Assembly: GCA_036405195.1 (NCBI GenBank)
Contig: DASWYB010000061.1
Span: forward strand, 1-12,794
Direction: 5' to 3'
Source of the DNA: DASWYB01 sp036405195
Lineage (GTDB): Bacteria > Patescibacteriota > UBA1384 > 2-12-FULL-50-11 > DASWYB01
Length of the DNA: 12,794 nt
A program made the translations under genes and the position numbers. The notes beneath the pieces were generated by a model that did not search any database, was not told where the DNA came from, and was given only the letters and a program-made list of their open reading frames with translations. This document shows, piece by piece, positions 5,979-12,794 of the stretch (the first letter of the stretch is position 1; each line of letters opens with the position of its first letter).

Positions 5979-7074
5979 CCCGTACGCACTCAGTTCTCTT
6001 AAAGTCGCCCTTGTTCACGATCCCCTAACAGTACCGGCGGGAGCGGAGAAAGTCCTCTATGAATTTCATAAGATTTTTCCGCATGCCCCCATCTATACAC
6101 CTCTATATCGACCAGAAAAATTTCCTGAATATCGAGATGTAAGAGTTGTCACTTCGTCACTTAACCGTTTTCGTTTTGCCCGGAATCATCACCAGTTAAT
6201 GATTCCATTATTGCCATATTTTGTTGAACAGCTTGATCTTTCTGAATATGATCTTATTCTTTCCGATTCCTCTTCTGTCGCAAAAGGTGTTATTACTCGG
6301 CCAGAATCAATTCACATTTGTTACTGCCAAACACCTATGCGTTGGGCGTGGATGCCCCAGCTTGATCCACGGGCATCTTCCTCGCTTATTCGTCGTCTTG
6401 CAGCCCACTACCTACGCCTCTGGGACAGCGCGACAGTTGATCGGGTGGATGTATGGCTTGCCAATGCAAAAACATCAGCAGCGCGGGTAAAGAAGTTTTA
6501 TAAGCGAGATGCGGCGGTCATTTATCCGCCCGTTGATATCGAAAACGTAGCTGTTTCTACTGAGAATGACGATTACTACCTTAGCGTAGGAAGATTAGTT
6601 GAACAAAAAAGGATTGATCTAATCGTTGAAGCTGCAAAAAAGACGGGTAGCAAAGTAAAAATTGTAGGGGGTGGGCCCTTGCTGGAAAAATTAAAAAGTC
6701 AAGCAAAACGTCACAAAAACATTAGTTTTCTTGGACGAGTGAGCGACCAAGAACGTGATGAGCTTTATGCTCATTGCAAAGCATTCATCTTTGCCAGCGA
6801 GGAAGATGCGGGCATTGTGCCGATTGAGGCTATGGCATACGGTAAGCCAGTCATTGCTTTTGGGCGTGGCGGTGCAAGTGAAACCGTATTGGATAAAAAA
6901 ACAGGTCTTCATTTTGCTGAACAAACTGCAGATAGCTTGGCGTTAGCGATTGAAGAATTTGAGACGTTACATTTCGACGCAGAGTATATCGGAAAGCATG
7001 CACAACAGTTTTCTTCAGCGCGGTTTCGGCAAGAAATCACGGCCTTTATCCAGAAGACAGTTGAGTCGCGATAA
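5968..7074 (+). CDS. GT4-family glycosyltransferase (WbaZ/mannosyltransferase-like)
   Basis: Retaining GT-B-fold transferase that probably adds a sugar, possibly mannose, to the lipid-linked glycan started by the preceding gene, on the cytoplasmic side. 368 residues, no membrane helix. The N-terminal domain begins LKVALVHDPLTVPAGAEKVL and contains IHICYCQTPMRWAW (115-128), a block typical of the WbaZ-like GT4 subgroup. The C-terminal domain holds YLSVGRLVEQKRIDLIVEAA (204-223), VGGGPLL (233-239), FLGRVSDQE and the E-x7-E motif E279-E287 in EDAGIVPIEAMAYGKPVIA. Start ATG 5968 lies inside the previous gene; AAGG (5959-5962) is a modest ribosome site. An in-frame GTG at 5962 would add two residues. 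The 11-bp overlap indicates coupled translation. Acceptor and sugar are unknown. Confidence 0.92.
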   Translation: MAINPYALSSLKVALVHDPLTVPAGAEKVLYEFHKIFPHAPIYTPLYRPEKFPEYRDVRVVTSSLNRFRFARNHHQLMIPLLPYFVEQLDLSEYDLILSDSSSVAKGVITRPESIHICYCQTPMRWAWMPQLDPRASSSLIRRLAAHYLRLWDSATVDRVDVWLANAKTSAARVKKFYKRDAAVIYPPVDIENVAVSTENDDYYLSVGRLVEQKRIDLIVEAAKKTGSKVKIVGGGPLLEKLKSQAKRHKNISFLGRVSDQERDELYAHCKAFIFASEEDAGIVPIEAMAYGKPVIAFGRGGASETVLDKKTGLHFAEQTADSLALAIEEFETLHFDAEYIGKHAQQFSSARFRQEITAFIQKTVESR

Positions 7075-7094
7075 GACTGGCTACCTACCGAGAC

Positions 7095-7123
7095 TTGTTA
7101 TTAACGGGGCGTTAGTGTAGTGT
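7095..7123 (+). promoter_or_regulatory. Possible internal promoter with an inverted repeat in its spacer
   Basis: TTGTTA (7095-7100) and TAGTGT (7118-7123) are 17 nt apart, predicting transcription from about 7130, just before the Shine-Dalgarno of the Wzz-like gene. Between the boxes lies TAACG-GGG-CGTTA (7102-7114), a perfect 5-bp inverted repeat in an ideal operator position. Both boxes are imperfect, so confidence is limited. Confidence 0.35.
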
Positions 7124-7145
7124 GAAAATAGGGAAAAGGAGTATT

Positions 7146-7757
7146 ATGACTGAACAAAAGTATATTAAGTTGTTTGTCGCAAACTATTGGAAGACATGGG
7201 TTCTGACTGCGCTTATCGGGCTTGTGCTTGGCGCAATTTTGGCAAATCAGCTTAAGCCAAGTTTCGAAGGCGCTATTAGCTTTCAGCTCTCCCGACCGCA
7301 AGCGACGCAACAAGCAACAGCTCCTTTCTATCTTTATGATGGTTACTACAATGAACAAGCTGCGATCCTCGCCCGAACGAACTTTCTCAATTGGGTAACG
7401 ACACCACGTGCAATTTATGATATTTACAAAGGTGCGGGGTATGAAGATAAAATTACTTCGACAAGTAAAACTGCTAACTACTTAAAACCAGGTGATACAA
7501 ACATTACGACGAGTACCGCTGTGCTCACATATCATATGCCAAGCCGAGAAGCGGCGACGAAATTAGGTGGTGCTGTTGTAACTTACGTCGCGAACAATTA
7601 TAAAGTAGATGGGCTTATGATTACGGGAAGTGACCCACTCGTCCTGGAAACACAGCCCAAGCGTGTTCTGACTGCTCTTGCGATTGCTATTGCACTCACA
7701 TTTGCTGCTATGTTTATTTCTCTCCTTCTTCACTTTTTCCGTTCAGACGAAAAATAA
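7146..7757 (+). CDS. Short Wzz-like two-helix membrane protein (polysaccharide chain-length/export type)
   Basis: 203 residues with the topology of Wzz/polysaccharide co-polymerase proteins: a short cytoplasmic start, a membrane helix at about 17-34 (TWVLTALIGLVLGAILANQ), an extracytoplasmic domain of about 140 residues, a second helix at about 174-197 and a short basic/acidic tail. The sequence around the first helix (YWKTWVLTALIGLVLGA...LKPSFEGAISFQLSRP) fits the family, whose members commonly start with a helix followed by a strand-forming 'Y/F-E-A...' region. It is shorter than typical Wzz (about 300) and has no tyrosine-kinase domain. Next to two glycan-assembly genes it probably modulates chain length or export. 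I chose ATG 7146 with AAGGAG (7136-7141) four bases upstream; a GTG at 7122 would add eight residues but has no ribosome site. A palindrome, ATAATA-GT-TATTAT (7754-7767), overlaps the stop codon. Confidence 0.75.
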   Translation: MTEQKYIKLFVANYWKTWVLTALIGLVLGAILANQLKPSFEGAISFQLSRPQATQQATAPFYLYDGYYNEQAAILARTNFLNWVTTPRAIYDIYKGAGYEDKITSTSKTANYLKPGDTNITTSTAVLTYHMPSREAATKLGGAVVTYVANNYKVDGLMITGSDPLVLETQPKRVLTALAIAIALTFAAMFISLLLHFFRSDEK

Positions 7758-7790
7758 TAGTTATTATCCACGTTCCAAGCAGAGGTTGTT

Positions 7791-9809
7791 ATGGCTGACA
7801 AAACGAATTACAGTGCCCAAAATATTACCGTTCTCGAAGGTTTAGATCCCGTACGTAAGCGTCCGGGTATGTACATTGGTGGTACCGGAGTTGATGGACT
7901 TCACCACCTTATTTGGGAAATTATTAACAACTCAGTTGACGAAGCCATGGCCGGATATGCTGACCGCATAGAAGTGACTCTCTATGATGACGGCTCGGTC
8001 GGTGTGCTTGATAATGGACGTGGTATTCCGGTTGACATTGTTGCTGCCACAAAAAAATCAGGGTTGGAAACGGTTCTCACTGTTCTCCATGCAGGAGGTA
8101 AGTTTGGCGGAGGCGGCTATAAAGTTTCTGGTGGACTCCACGGAGTCGGAAGCTCTGTTGTGAACGCTCTTTCGACTCGTTTGATTGCGGAAGTTTATAA
8201 AGACGGTAAAATTTACCGCCAGGAATATAACTGTGGTGTACCCCTTAAAGATGTTGAGCCAGTTGGCAAAACTGACCGTAAAGGAACGTTTATCCGTTTT
8301 TATCCTGACGCCAGCATTTTTACAACCACAACTGAATTTAACCGGGATACGATTGTTGACCGTTGTCGTCAGCAATCCTATCTTACTCGCGCGTTAACTA
8401 TCCACTTGCGAGATGAACGGGATGTTCTCAATCTTAAACGGTACACCTTTTACTTTGAGTCTGGTATTGAGGCGTATGTCCGTCATATTAATAAAAACAA
8501 AGAGGCTCTCTTTGATCCTCCATTTAGCGTCGAAAAACAATCTTCTGATGCGACCGTCGAAGTAGCTCTTACGTATACAACTGACTTTAACGAACATGTC
8601 TATTCATTTGCGAATAACATTTTTACAACCGAAGGCGGAACTCACCTAACCGGTTTTCGCACCGCTTTAACACGAGCAATTAATGATTTTGCGAAGAAGA
8701 GCGGTTTGATGAAAGAAACGGACGGCTCGTTAACTGGTGAAGATGTACGTGAAGGATTAACGGCCGTTATTTCGGTTAAATTAGGGGAGCCTCAGTTTGA
8801 AGGGCAGACCAAAAACAAACTTGGCAATCCAGAAATGCGTTCTTTGGTCGAAAATGCGACCTATGAAGCATATATGGATTACTTGGCCGAGCATCCTTCT
8901 GAAGCAAAGAAAATTATTGAAAAAGTTGCATTAGCAGCTCGTGCCCGTGCCGCCGCCCGTGCCGCTCGTGAAACGATCATTCGTAAAGGTGCTCTTGAAG
9001 GCATGACATTGCCAGGAAAACTTACTGACTGCACGAATCGCGATCCATCGAAAAGCGAACTATATATCGTAGAGGGGAATTCTGCGGGAGGAAGTGCAAT
9101 TGGTGCCCGGGAGCGTACATTCCAAGCGATTTTGCCTCTTCGAGGTAAAATCTTAAATGTTGAACGTGCCCGTCTTGACCGCATGCTCACCTCAGAAGAA
9201 ATCAAGTCTCTGATTATTGCTTTAGGTGCAGGAATTGGCGAAGATATTAATATCGATAAGCTACGTTATCATCGCATTATTATCATGACCGATGCTGACG
9301 TTGATGGAGCACACATCCGCACACTACTGTTAACATTCTTTTATCGTCATTTCCCATCAATTATTACCAATGGCTATCTTTACATTGCTCAACCGCCACT
9401 CTTCGCTCTCAAAAAGGGTAAAGAGTTACGGTACGCATATACAGATGCTGAACGTGATAAGGTCTTTGTCGAGATGGGCGGACAGTTAAGTGAAGCAGCT
9501 AGTGAGCTGCCTTCTGAAACTGGGGAAGACGAATCTCTTCCCGAAATGGATGATAGCGAAGAAGTGACCGTTACGGCTAAGAAAGGCGCGAAGATTAATA
9601 TTCAGCGTTATAAAGGTTTAGGCGAAATGAACGCTGAAGATTTATGGGACACAACCATGAATCCAGAAAATCGTATTCTTCTTTCAGTCACCATTGACGA
9701 CGCTGAGCGTGCTGATTCCATTTTCTCCATGCTCATGGGTGACGAAGTTGCTCCGCGCAAACGCTTTATTCACACTCGCGCTGCACAAGTTAAGAACCTG
9801 GATATTTAG
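7791..9809 (+). CDS. gyrB: DNA gyrase subunit B
   Basis: ATPase and TOPRIM subunit of gyrase, which introduces negative supercoils together with GyrA. 672 residues with the domains in standard order. The GHKL ATPase holds the catalytic Glu (E43) in IWEIINNSVDEA, DNGRGIP and GGGYKVSGGLHGVGSSVVNA. A transducer follows, then TOPRIM with YIVEGNSAGGSA (near 427-438), ILPLRGKILNVERARLDRML and MTDADVDGAHIRTLLLTFF, and finally QRYKGLGEMNAEDLWDTTMNPE and the canonical end AAQVKNLDI. Oddities: Asn replaces the usual Asp after EG in EGDSAGG (codon 9078-9080, residue 430); Asn also stands at the usual Asp of E-[IV]-[IV]-D-N; and an acidic, low-complexity insert (about residues 568-600) precedes QRYKGLGEM. 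The ribosome site AGAGG (7781-7785) stands 5 nt before the ATG. The gyrA start is 9 nt after the stop codon. Confidence 0.97.
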   Translation: MADKTNYSAQNITVLEGLDPVRKRPGMYIGGTGVDGLHHLIWEIINNSVDEAMAGYADRIEVTLYDDGSVGVLDNGRGIPVDIVAATKKSGLETVLTVLHAGGKFGGGGYKVSGGLHGVGSSVVNALSTRLIAEVYKDGKIYRQEYNCGVPLKDVEPVGKTDRKGTFIRFYPDASIFTTTTEFNRDTIVDRCRQQSYLTRALTIHLRDERDVLNLKRYTFYFESGIEAYVRHINKNKEALFDPPFSVEKQSSDATVEVALTYTTDFNEHVYSFANNIFTTEGGTHLTGFRTALTRAINDFAKKSGLMKETDGSLTGEDVREGLTAVISVKLGEPQFEGQTKNKLGNPEMRSLVENATYEAYMDYLAEHPSEAKKIIEKVALAARARAAARAARETIIRKGALEGMTLPGKLTDCTNRDPSKSELYIVEGNSAGGSAIGARERTFQAILPLRGKILNVERARLDRMLTSEEIKSLIIALGAGIGEDINIDKLRYHRIIIMTDADVDGAHIRTLLLTFFYRHFPSIITNGYLYIAQPPLFALKKGKELRYAYTDAERDKVFVEMGGQLSEAASELPSETGEDESLPEMDDSEEVTVTAKKGAKINIQRYKGLGEMNAEDLWDTTMNPENRILLSVTIDDAERADSIFSMLMGDEVAPRKRFIHTRAAQVKNLDI

Positions 9810-9818
9810 GAGTAGATT

Positions 9819-12401
9819 ATGGCTGATGAAACATTACTTGAAAATCTAAATCCTGAGGAATCTTCTGATGTGGAAGCAGAAATTAACCACGATCAGCTAA
9901 GAAAAACTGAATTTGGCATGGTTCAAGATCGTGGTCTTGTACTCGAAATGGAGCAATCGTATCTTGACTACGCCATGTCCGTCATTGTTTCACGTGCTCT
10001 GCCGGATGTCCGAGACGGCTTAAAACCCGTACATCGCCGTGTGTTATATGCTATGTGGGATAATGGGCTTCGTTATAACGCAAAGTTCTCCAAATGTGCC
10101 GGTGTGGTGGGCGAAGTCATGAAAAAGTATCACCCCCATGGAGATATGGCCATTTATGACACGTTAGCCCGTATGGCCCAATCCTGGAGCATGCGTTATC
10201 GTCTGATCGATGGACAAGGAAACTTTGGTTCGATTGACGGCCATGAACCGGCCGCCATGCGTTATACGGAAGCCCGTTTACACCGTATTTCTGATGAATT
10301 ATTGCGAGACATTGATAAGGAAACAGTTGAATTCCGTCCTAACTATGATGGTGCCTACAAAGAGCCCAAAGTTCTTCCGGCTAACCTCCCTAACTTACTT
10401 CTTAACGGTGCTCAGGGTATTGCAGTCGGTATGGCAACGAATATTCCCCCTCATAACTTAACCGAGCTGTTAGACGGGATTGCTCACTTAATCGACAACC
10501 CTGACGCTGAATTAGATGATTTAATGCAGTTTATCAAAGGGCCCGATTTTCCAACTGGGGCAAATATTTATAATATTGCCGATATTAAACAAGCCTATTC
10601 TACTGGTAAGGGCCGCATCATGATGCGGGCAACCACAGAAATTGTTGAAAAGAAGTCTGGATTCCAGATTATTATTAGTGACCTGCCGTATCAGGTTAAT
10701 AAAGCCGCTCTTATTACTAAAATTGCCGAGCTTGTTAAAGACAAGCGAATTGAAGGTATCTCCGACATCCGTGATGAGTCAGATCGTAAGGAAAATATCC
10801 GCGTTGTCGTTGAACTAAAAAGTACGGCCTATCCCAAAAAGATTCTCAATCGTCTCTACGACTTAACGCCGCTTCAATCGGCCTTCCATGTCAATATGTT
10901 GGCATTAGTAAATGGTATTCAGCCGCAGGTTCTCACCCTCAAACAAGTTCTTGAGTATTTCATCCTTCACCGCGTGGAAGTTATCCGTAAGCGGACTGAG
11001 TATGAATTACGAAAGGCTCGCGAACGGGCCCACATCCTTGAAGGCTTGTTGATTGCGCTGAATGATATTGACGCGGTAATTGAAACAATTCGTCGCTCGA
11101 AAGATCGTGATGATGCCCGTGTCAATTTAATTTCTAAATTTAAACTCGATGAAATCCAAGCAAACGCTATTCTCGACATGCGTTTGTCTCAATTGGCTGC
11201 CCTTGAACGCCAGCGTATCGAAGATGAATATAAAGCCTTAATGCAGAAAATTGGTGAACTCGAAGCGATCTTAGCCAGCGAACAAAAGATTCGCGAAGTG
11301 GTAAAAGCTGAGTTATTAGAAACAAAAGAACGCTTTGGCGACGAACGGCGTACGACAATTCATCCCAACGCGGTCGGCGAATTCTCCGCAATGGACTTAA
11401 TTCCGGATGAGCAGGTAGTTGTTGTACTAACACAAGGCAACTATATAAAGCGCATGCCAATCACCACCTATCGTAGTCAGAACCGTGGCGGTAAAGGCGT
11501 GTTAGGAATGACAACCAAAGAAGAAGATGAAATCCAGCACTTAGTAACGACTTCGACACACGATGATATCTTCTTCTTCACAAATACTGGGCGGGTATTC
11601 CAGACAAAAGTGTATGAGCTGCCAAGTGCATCACGTCAGGCAAAGGGAACTCCGCTGGTAAACGTTATCCAGATCCTAAATGCTGAACGTGTGACGGCAG
11701 TAATGACCAAGAAACACGATGACACTTCAAAGAAATATTTTGTCTTCGCTACCAAGAGTGGCCTCATTAAGCGTTCGCTTATAGAGGACTATAAAAATGT
11801 TCGCAAGACGGGCATTGTGGCAATGCGAATTGATAAGGGTGACGAACTTAAATGGGTGCATCGCACGACGGGTAATGACCAAATTTTCCAAGCGACAGCG
11901 AAAGGACAAGCTATCTCCTACGTCGAAGAAGAAGTTCGTCCAGTCGGCCGGTCTGCCGGGGGTGTCAAGGGTATTGCACTACGCACGGGCGATACAGTTA
12001 TTTCAATGGACGTCATTGATACGGCTCTTAAGTCACAACCGGACTTACTCATCGTACTTGAGAATGGATTTGGCAAACGGACGAGCTTCGAGCATTTCCG
12101 AACACAACACCGCGGTGGACTTGGTCTTAAATGCGCGAATGTTACCGATAAAACAGGAGATGTCGTAGGCGTTGAAGTCGTAGCAGATGAAAAAATGGAT
12201 GCATTGCTGATTTCTCGACAAGGAGTTGTGCTTCGAACCCCCCTCAAAGAAATTCGTAAGCTTGGTCGGGATACGCAAGGCGTGACGCTCATGAGAATGG
12301 AAGACGCTGACAGCGTTGCATCGGTGGCAATTCTTTCCCGCGAAGAGCCAGTTGAGACAACTACGAACGAAACAGCTGTTGAAACAGTAACGTCTGAGTA
12401 A
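9819..12401 (+). CDS. gyrA: DNA gyrase subunit A
   Basis: Breakage-reunion and DNA-wrapping subunit of gyrase. 860 residues. The N-terminal part has YLDYAMSVIVSRALPDVRDGLKPVHRR, the winged-helix region YHPHGDMAIYDTLARMAQ, and the catalytic Tyr149 in AAMRYTEARL; GAQGIAVGMATNIPPHN follows. The coiled-coil gate spans roughly residues 390-500. The C-terminal beta-pinwheel carries a GyrA box, QNRGGKG (residues 554-560), close to the Q-[RK]-RGG-[RK]-G consensus, which marks it as GyrA rather than ParC. The position equivalent to E. coli Ser83 is Met110 (codon 10146-10148), while the Asp87 equivalent is kept (D114). The protein ends in an acidic Thr/Glu-rich tail. AGGAG (9808-9812) overlaps the gyrB stop codon and lies 6 nt before this ATG, so the two subunits are surely co-expressed. 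A terminator follows. Confidence 0.97.
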   Translation: MADETLLENLNPEESSDVEAEINHDQLRKTEFGMVQDRGLVLEMEQSYLDYAMSVIVSRALPDVRDGLKPVHRRVLYAMWDNGLRYNAKFSKCAGVVGEVMKKYHPHGDMAIYDTLARMAQSWSMRYRLIDGQGNFGSIDGHEPAAMRYTEARLHRISDELLRDIDKETVEFRPNYDGAYKEPKVLPANLPNLLLNGAQGIAVGMATNIPPHNLTELLDGIAHLIDNPDAELDDLMQFIKGPDFPTGANIYNIADIKQAYSTGKGRIMMRATTEIVEKKSGFQIIISDLPYQVNKAALITKIAELVKDKRIEGISDIRDESDRKENIRVVVELKSTAYPKKILNRLYDLTPLQSAFHVNMLALVNGIQPQVLTLKQVLEYFILHRVEVIRKRTEYELRKARERAHILEGLLIALNDIDAVIETIRRSKDRDDARVNLISKFKLDEIQANAILDMRLSQLAALERQRIEDEYKALMQKIGELEAILASEQKIREVVKAELLETKERFGDERRTTIHPNAVGEFSAMDLIPDEQVVVVLTQGNYIKRMPITTYRSQNRGGKGVLGMTTKEEDEIQHLVTTSTHDDIFFFTNTGRVFQTKVYELPSASRQAKGTPLVNVIQILNAERVTAVMTKKHDDTSKKYFVFATKSGLIKRSLIEDYKNVRKTGIVAMRIDKGDELKWVHRTTGNDQIFQATAKGQAISYVEEEVRPVGRSAGGVKGIALRTGDTVISMDVIDTALKSQPDLLIVLENGFGKRTSFEHFRTQHRGGLGLKCANVTDKTGDVVGVEVVADEKMDALLISRQGVVLRTPLKEIRKLGRDTQGVTLMRMEDADSVASVAILSREEPVETTTNETAVETVTSE

Positions 12402-12413
12402 AAATCGTAAAAG

Positions 12414-12443
12414 AAAAACGCAGCGAGAACCGGCTGCGTTTTT
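12414..12443 (+). terminator. Intrinsic terminator after gyrA
   Basis: AAAAACGCAGC (12414-12424) pairs perfectly over 11 bp with GCTGCGTTTTT (12433-12443) around an 8-nt loop, with the T run at 12439-12443 at the 3' side. It starts 12 nt after the gyrA stop codon and closes the gyrBA transcript. Confidence 0.88.
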
Positions 12444-12450
12444 CGATGGT

Positions 12451-12479
12451 TTGCCTCGCTACAGCAAACCTGATAGAAT
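12451..12479 (+). promoter_or_regulatory. Promoter of infB
   Basis: TTGCCT (12451-12456), 17 nt, then TAGAAT (12474-12479) preceded by TG at 12471-12472 (extended -10). Transcription would start near 12486, giving a leader of about 20 nt with GGAG (12493-12496). A 6-bp inverted repeat, GGTTTG (12448-12453) and CAAACC (12465-12470), brackets the -35 and most of the spacer and might be an operator, though it could equally be chance. Confidence 0.62.
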
Positions 12480-12505
12480 AGGGAAACTTACTGGAGTGTA
12501 TATTT

Positions 12506-12794
12506 ATGGCAGGAAGAGCGAAAAAACCATTTGTGAGCCGCAAGCGTCGTCGCGAAATTGTTGAAGCACGTGAGCGCCGCGAAACACAAGTTCAAGCACA
12601 ACATGAGCGGACTCAGTCGGAAGGTCAGCAGTATATCCGTACTGATAAAACAAGCGTACACATCCCCCCCGTTGCAACGGTGGGTGAATTTGCGCAGCTC
12701 TTAAAGGTACCTGTTGTCGCTGTCATCAAGCAATTGATGAAAAACGGTATTATGGCCGCCATTAATCATTCCATTGACTTTGATACTATGTCAA
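12506..12794 (+). CDS. infB: Translation initiation factor IF-2, N-terminal part (cut by window edge)
   Basis: GTPase that brings initiator tRNA to the ribosome; only the first 96 codons are present, so no GTPase motif is visible. A basic, charged N-terminal stretch (MAGRAKKPFVSRKRRREIVE) leads at about residue 50 straight into the IF2_N-type block: VHIPPVATVGEFAQLLKVP, VVAVIKQLMKNGIMAAIN and HSIDFDT. In IF-2 this block comes directly before the G domain. The long low-complexity N-terminal extension of proteobacterial IF-2 is absent, consistent with the short IF-2 of reduced genomes. The ATG at 12506 has GGAG 9 nt upstream. The gene has its own promoter behind the gyrA terminator. The identification rests on the conserved VIKxLMKxGIMAxIN and IDFDT blocks and would be settled by the next 300 bases. 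Confidence 0.9.
   Translation, partial: MAGRAKKPFVSRKRRREIVEARERRETQVQAQHERTQSEGQQYIRTDKTSVHIPPVATVGEFAQLLKVPVVAVIKQLMKNGIMAAINHSIDFDTMS

Noticed and set aside
7099..7107. TATTAACGG shared with 4210-4218
   Set aside because: A 9-bp match in an AT-rich 12.8-kb window is expected by chance, and the contexts differ.
8879..9205. 108-codon Ala/Arg-rich open frame on the minus strand inside gyrB
   Set aside because: It is antisense to highly conserved gyrB codons and has no ribosome site; composition reflects the complementary strand.
11918..12292. 124-codon open frame on the minus strand inside gyrA
   Set aside because: Antisense shadow of the GyrA pinwheel, with Ser/Thr/Pro-rich composition and no start signals.
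1..12794. Recoded TGA (as in Gracilibacteria/Absconditabacteria)
   Set aside because: All conserved genes read through complete with TAA/TAG stops and no in-frame TGA, so the standard code applies.

Overview
The window looks like a chromosomal segment of a Patescibacteria/CPR-type bacterium using the standard code. This assignment is inference. It rests on a large membrane-anchored ClpA/ClpC-like ATPase preceded by a small membrane protein of a type I recall from that phylum, on a very short N-terminal part of IF-2, on a 67-residue small protein that also looks typical of the group, and on compact spacing with overlapping genes. Every stop codon used is TAA or TAG, and no gene needs TGA read as an amino acid.

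Layout: (1) 1-1132, minus strand, is the 5' part of uvrB, cut by the window edge. (2) A 158-bp divergent intergenic region carries a good promoter for the rightward genes. (3) 1291-4057 is a coupled pair: a 127-aa membrane protein overlapping by 8 bp a 796-aa two-AAA+ Clp-family ATPase with two N-terminal membrane helices. (4) 4072-4223 is a strongly structured untranslated region in front of a 67-aa conserved small protein (4240-4443), which has a 10-nt match to the Shine-Dalgarno consensus. An intrinsic terminator follows. (5) 4569-7757 is a small surface-polysaccharide unit: a polyprenyl-phosphate sugar-phosphate transferase, a GT4 glycosyltransferase overlapping it by 11 bp, and a short Wzz-like two-helix membrane protein. 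(6) 7791-12401 is gyrB-gyrA, 9 nt apart, ended by a terminator. (7) 12451-12794 is a promoter and the 5' end of infB.

How the genes work together: UvrB serves nucleotide-excision repair. GyrB and GyrA form the gyrase heterotetramer, and the GyrA box supports gyrase rather than topoisomerase IV. The polysaccharide trio would start a lipid-linked glycan, extend it and influence its length or export. The 127-aa protein and the Clp-like ATPase probably form one membrane-associated machine.

The least ordinary parts are: the Clp-like ATPase, whose first AAA+ module has lost its catalytic motifs and whose second keeps them but lacks both the GYVG pore loop and a recognisable ClpP-docking tripeptide; the leader at 4072-4223, where several perfect or near-perfect helices are nested and some compete with each other; two genes whose -10-like boxes sit only 7-8 nt before the start codon with no Shine-Dalgarno (probable leaderless mRNAs); and gyrase residues at two classical quinolone positions that differ from the sensitive type. 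No tRNA, rRNA, insertion sequence or CRISPR array was seen.
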